A DNA stretch of 14,302 bases, taken from NCBI GenBank assembly GCA_045402695.1, contig JAWPNA010000433.1:1-14302 (forward strand), written 5' to 3'. This DNA is from JAWPNA01 sp045402695. GTDB taxonomy: Bacteria; Acidobacteriota; Polarisedimenticolia; JACPZX01; DASXTC01. Shown here one piece after another: positions 14,111 through 14,302 of the stretch. The position numbers and the translations under genes are program-made. The notes below the pieces were generated by a model. The model ran no database searches and was not told the origin of the DNA. It was given only the letters and a program-made list of their open reading frames with translations. Every line of letters begins with the position of its first letter. Within the stretch, counting starts at the first letter, position 1.

Positions 14111-14302
14111 TCACTCCGTCCACAACAGAATCCGCGCGCCGTTGGAGAGCGCGTGGGCGAGGACAAGGCCGGGCCCACGCCGGGCAAGGTCGTCCTCGGA
14201 GACTTGCAGATCCAGGTTGCCCCAGTCACGGGTCAGGACTGAGGCGAGGGTGCCGAGATTGAGTGTCTGGTTCATCTTCAGCCGCACGAACCAGAATGGA
14301 AA
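14111..14302 (-). CDS. Unidentified protein, C-terminal 63 residues only
   Basis: The frame is open from the right edge of the window to TGA at 14113-14111. Codon third positions are strongly G/C, as in the neighbouring genes, and the peptide (SEDDLARRGPGLVLAHALSN, ending ARILLWTE) reads like a real soluble C-terminus. I do not recognise the family. The start lies outside the window, although ATG at about 14273 (MNQTLNLG) is possible if the gene is short. It converges on the respiratory operon; the 167 bp between them (13944-14110) hold nothing I can name apart from a 6-bp stem (14096-14101 with 14115-14120) at the stop codon. Confidence 0.5.
   Translation of the reverse strand, partial: FPFWFVRLKMNQTLNLGTLASVLTRDWGNLDLQVSEDDLARRGPGLVLAHALSNGARILLWTE

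Noticed and set aside
14026..14229. 67-codon minus-strand frame overlapping the 3' partial gene
   Set aside because: Ser/Arg/Cys-rich low-complexity translation; the frame ending at 14111 is favoured by codon third positions and by peptide composition.
13974..14302. Plus-strand open frame starting at ATG 13974 (MLRPLHVHGYADHYV...) and running to the window edge
   Set aside because: No ribosome site, no recognisable motif, and Arg/Ser-rich after the first 25 residues; the antisense frame ending at 14111 has better codon character.

Overview
The window is G+C-rich, gene-dense bacterial chromosome. Abundant periplasmic c-type cytochromes, a twin-arginine (Tat) signal, a NrfD-type membrane subunit and sigma-54 control point to a Gram-negative, respiratorily versatile and probably anaerobic or facultative organism. 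The sequence alone does not let me assign a phylum. No rRNA, tRNA, insertion sequence, integrase or CRISPR array is visible.

Layout. 1-889 (-): 5' part of a ThiH-type radical SAM enzyme that runs off the left edge. 1045-1653 (+): a Mug/TDG-type mismatch-specific DNA glycosylase. 1792-3530 (-): a two-gene cytochrome operon, with a pentaheme cytochrome (first) and a tetraheme cytochrome c554-like protein. 3531-3815: a divergent regulatory region. 3816-7111 (+): a sensor kinase with two CXXCH heme-attachment motifs in its extracytoplasmic domain, translationally overlapped with an NtrC-class sigma-54 activator. 7294-13943 (+): a tight six-gene operon with a membrane-anchored pentaheme cytochrome, a Tat-exported MopB-family protein, a four-cluster ferredoxin-like subunit, a ten-helix NrfD quinone-site protein, a cytochrome made of four tandem monoheme domains, and a degenerate receiver domain. 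14111-14302 (-): 3' end of an unidentified gene.

How it fits together. Both cytochrome operons have a good candidate sigma-54 (-24/-12) promoter: TGGTATTGGATTTGCT on the minus strand before the 3530 gene, and TGGAACCGTATTTGCT before the 7294 gene. Both keep the GG-N10-GC spacing. CTGACA-type half-sites lie roughly 135-165 bp upstream of both predicted starts, including a perfect CTGACA-N3-TGTCAG palindrome before the second. The simplest reading is a self-contained regulon: the c-heme kinase reads a periplasmic redox or gas signal and phosphorylates the activator, which binds the CTGACA sites and switches on both cytochrome operons. The large operon encodes a quinone:cytochrome oxidoreductase built from the same parts as Qrc and alternative complex III, but in an arrangement I do not recognise as either. 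The substrate, the direction of electron flow and the stimulus are not readable from the sequence.
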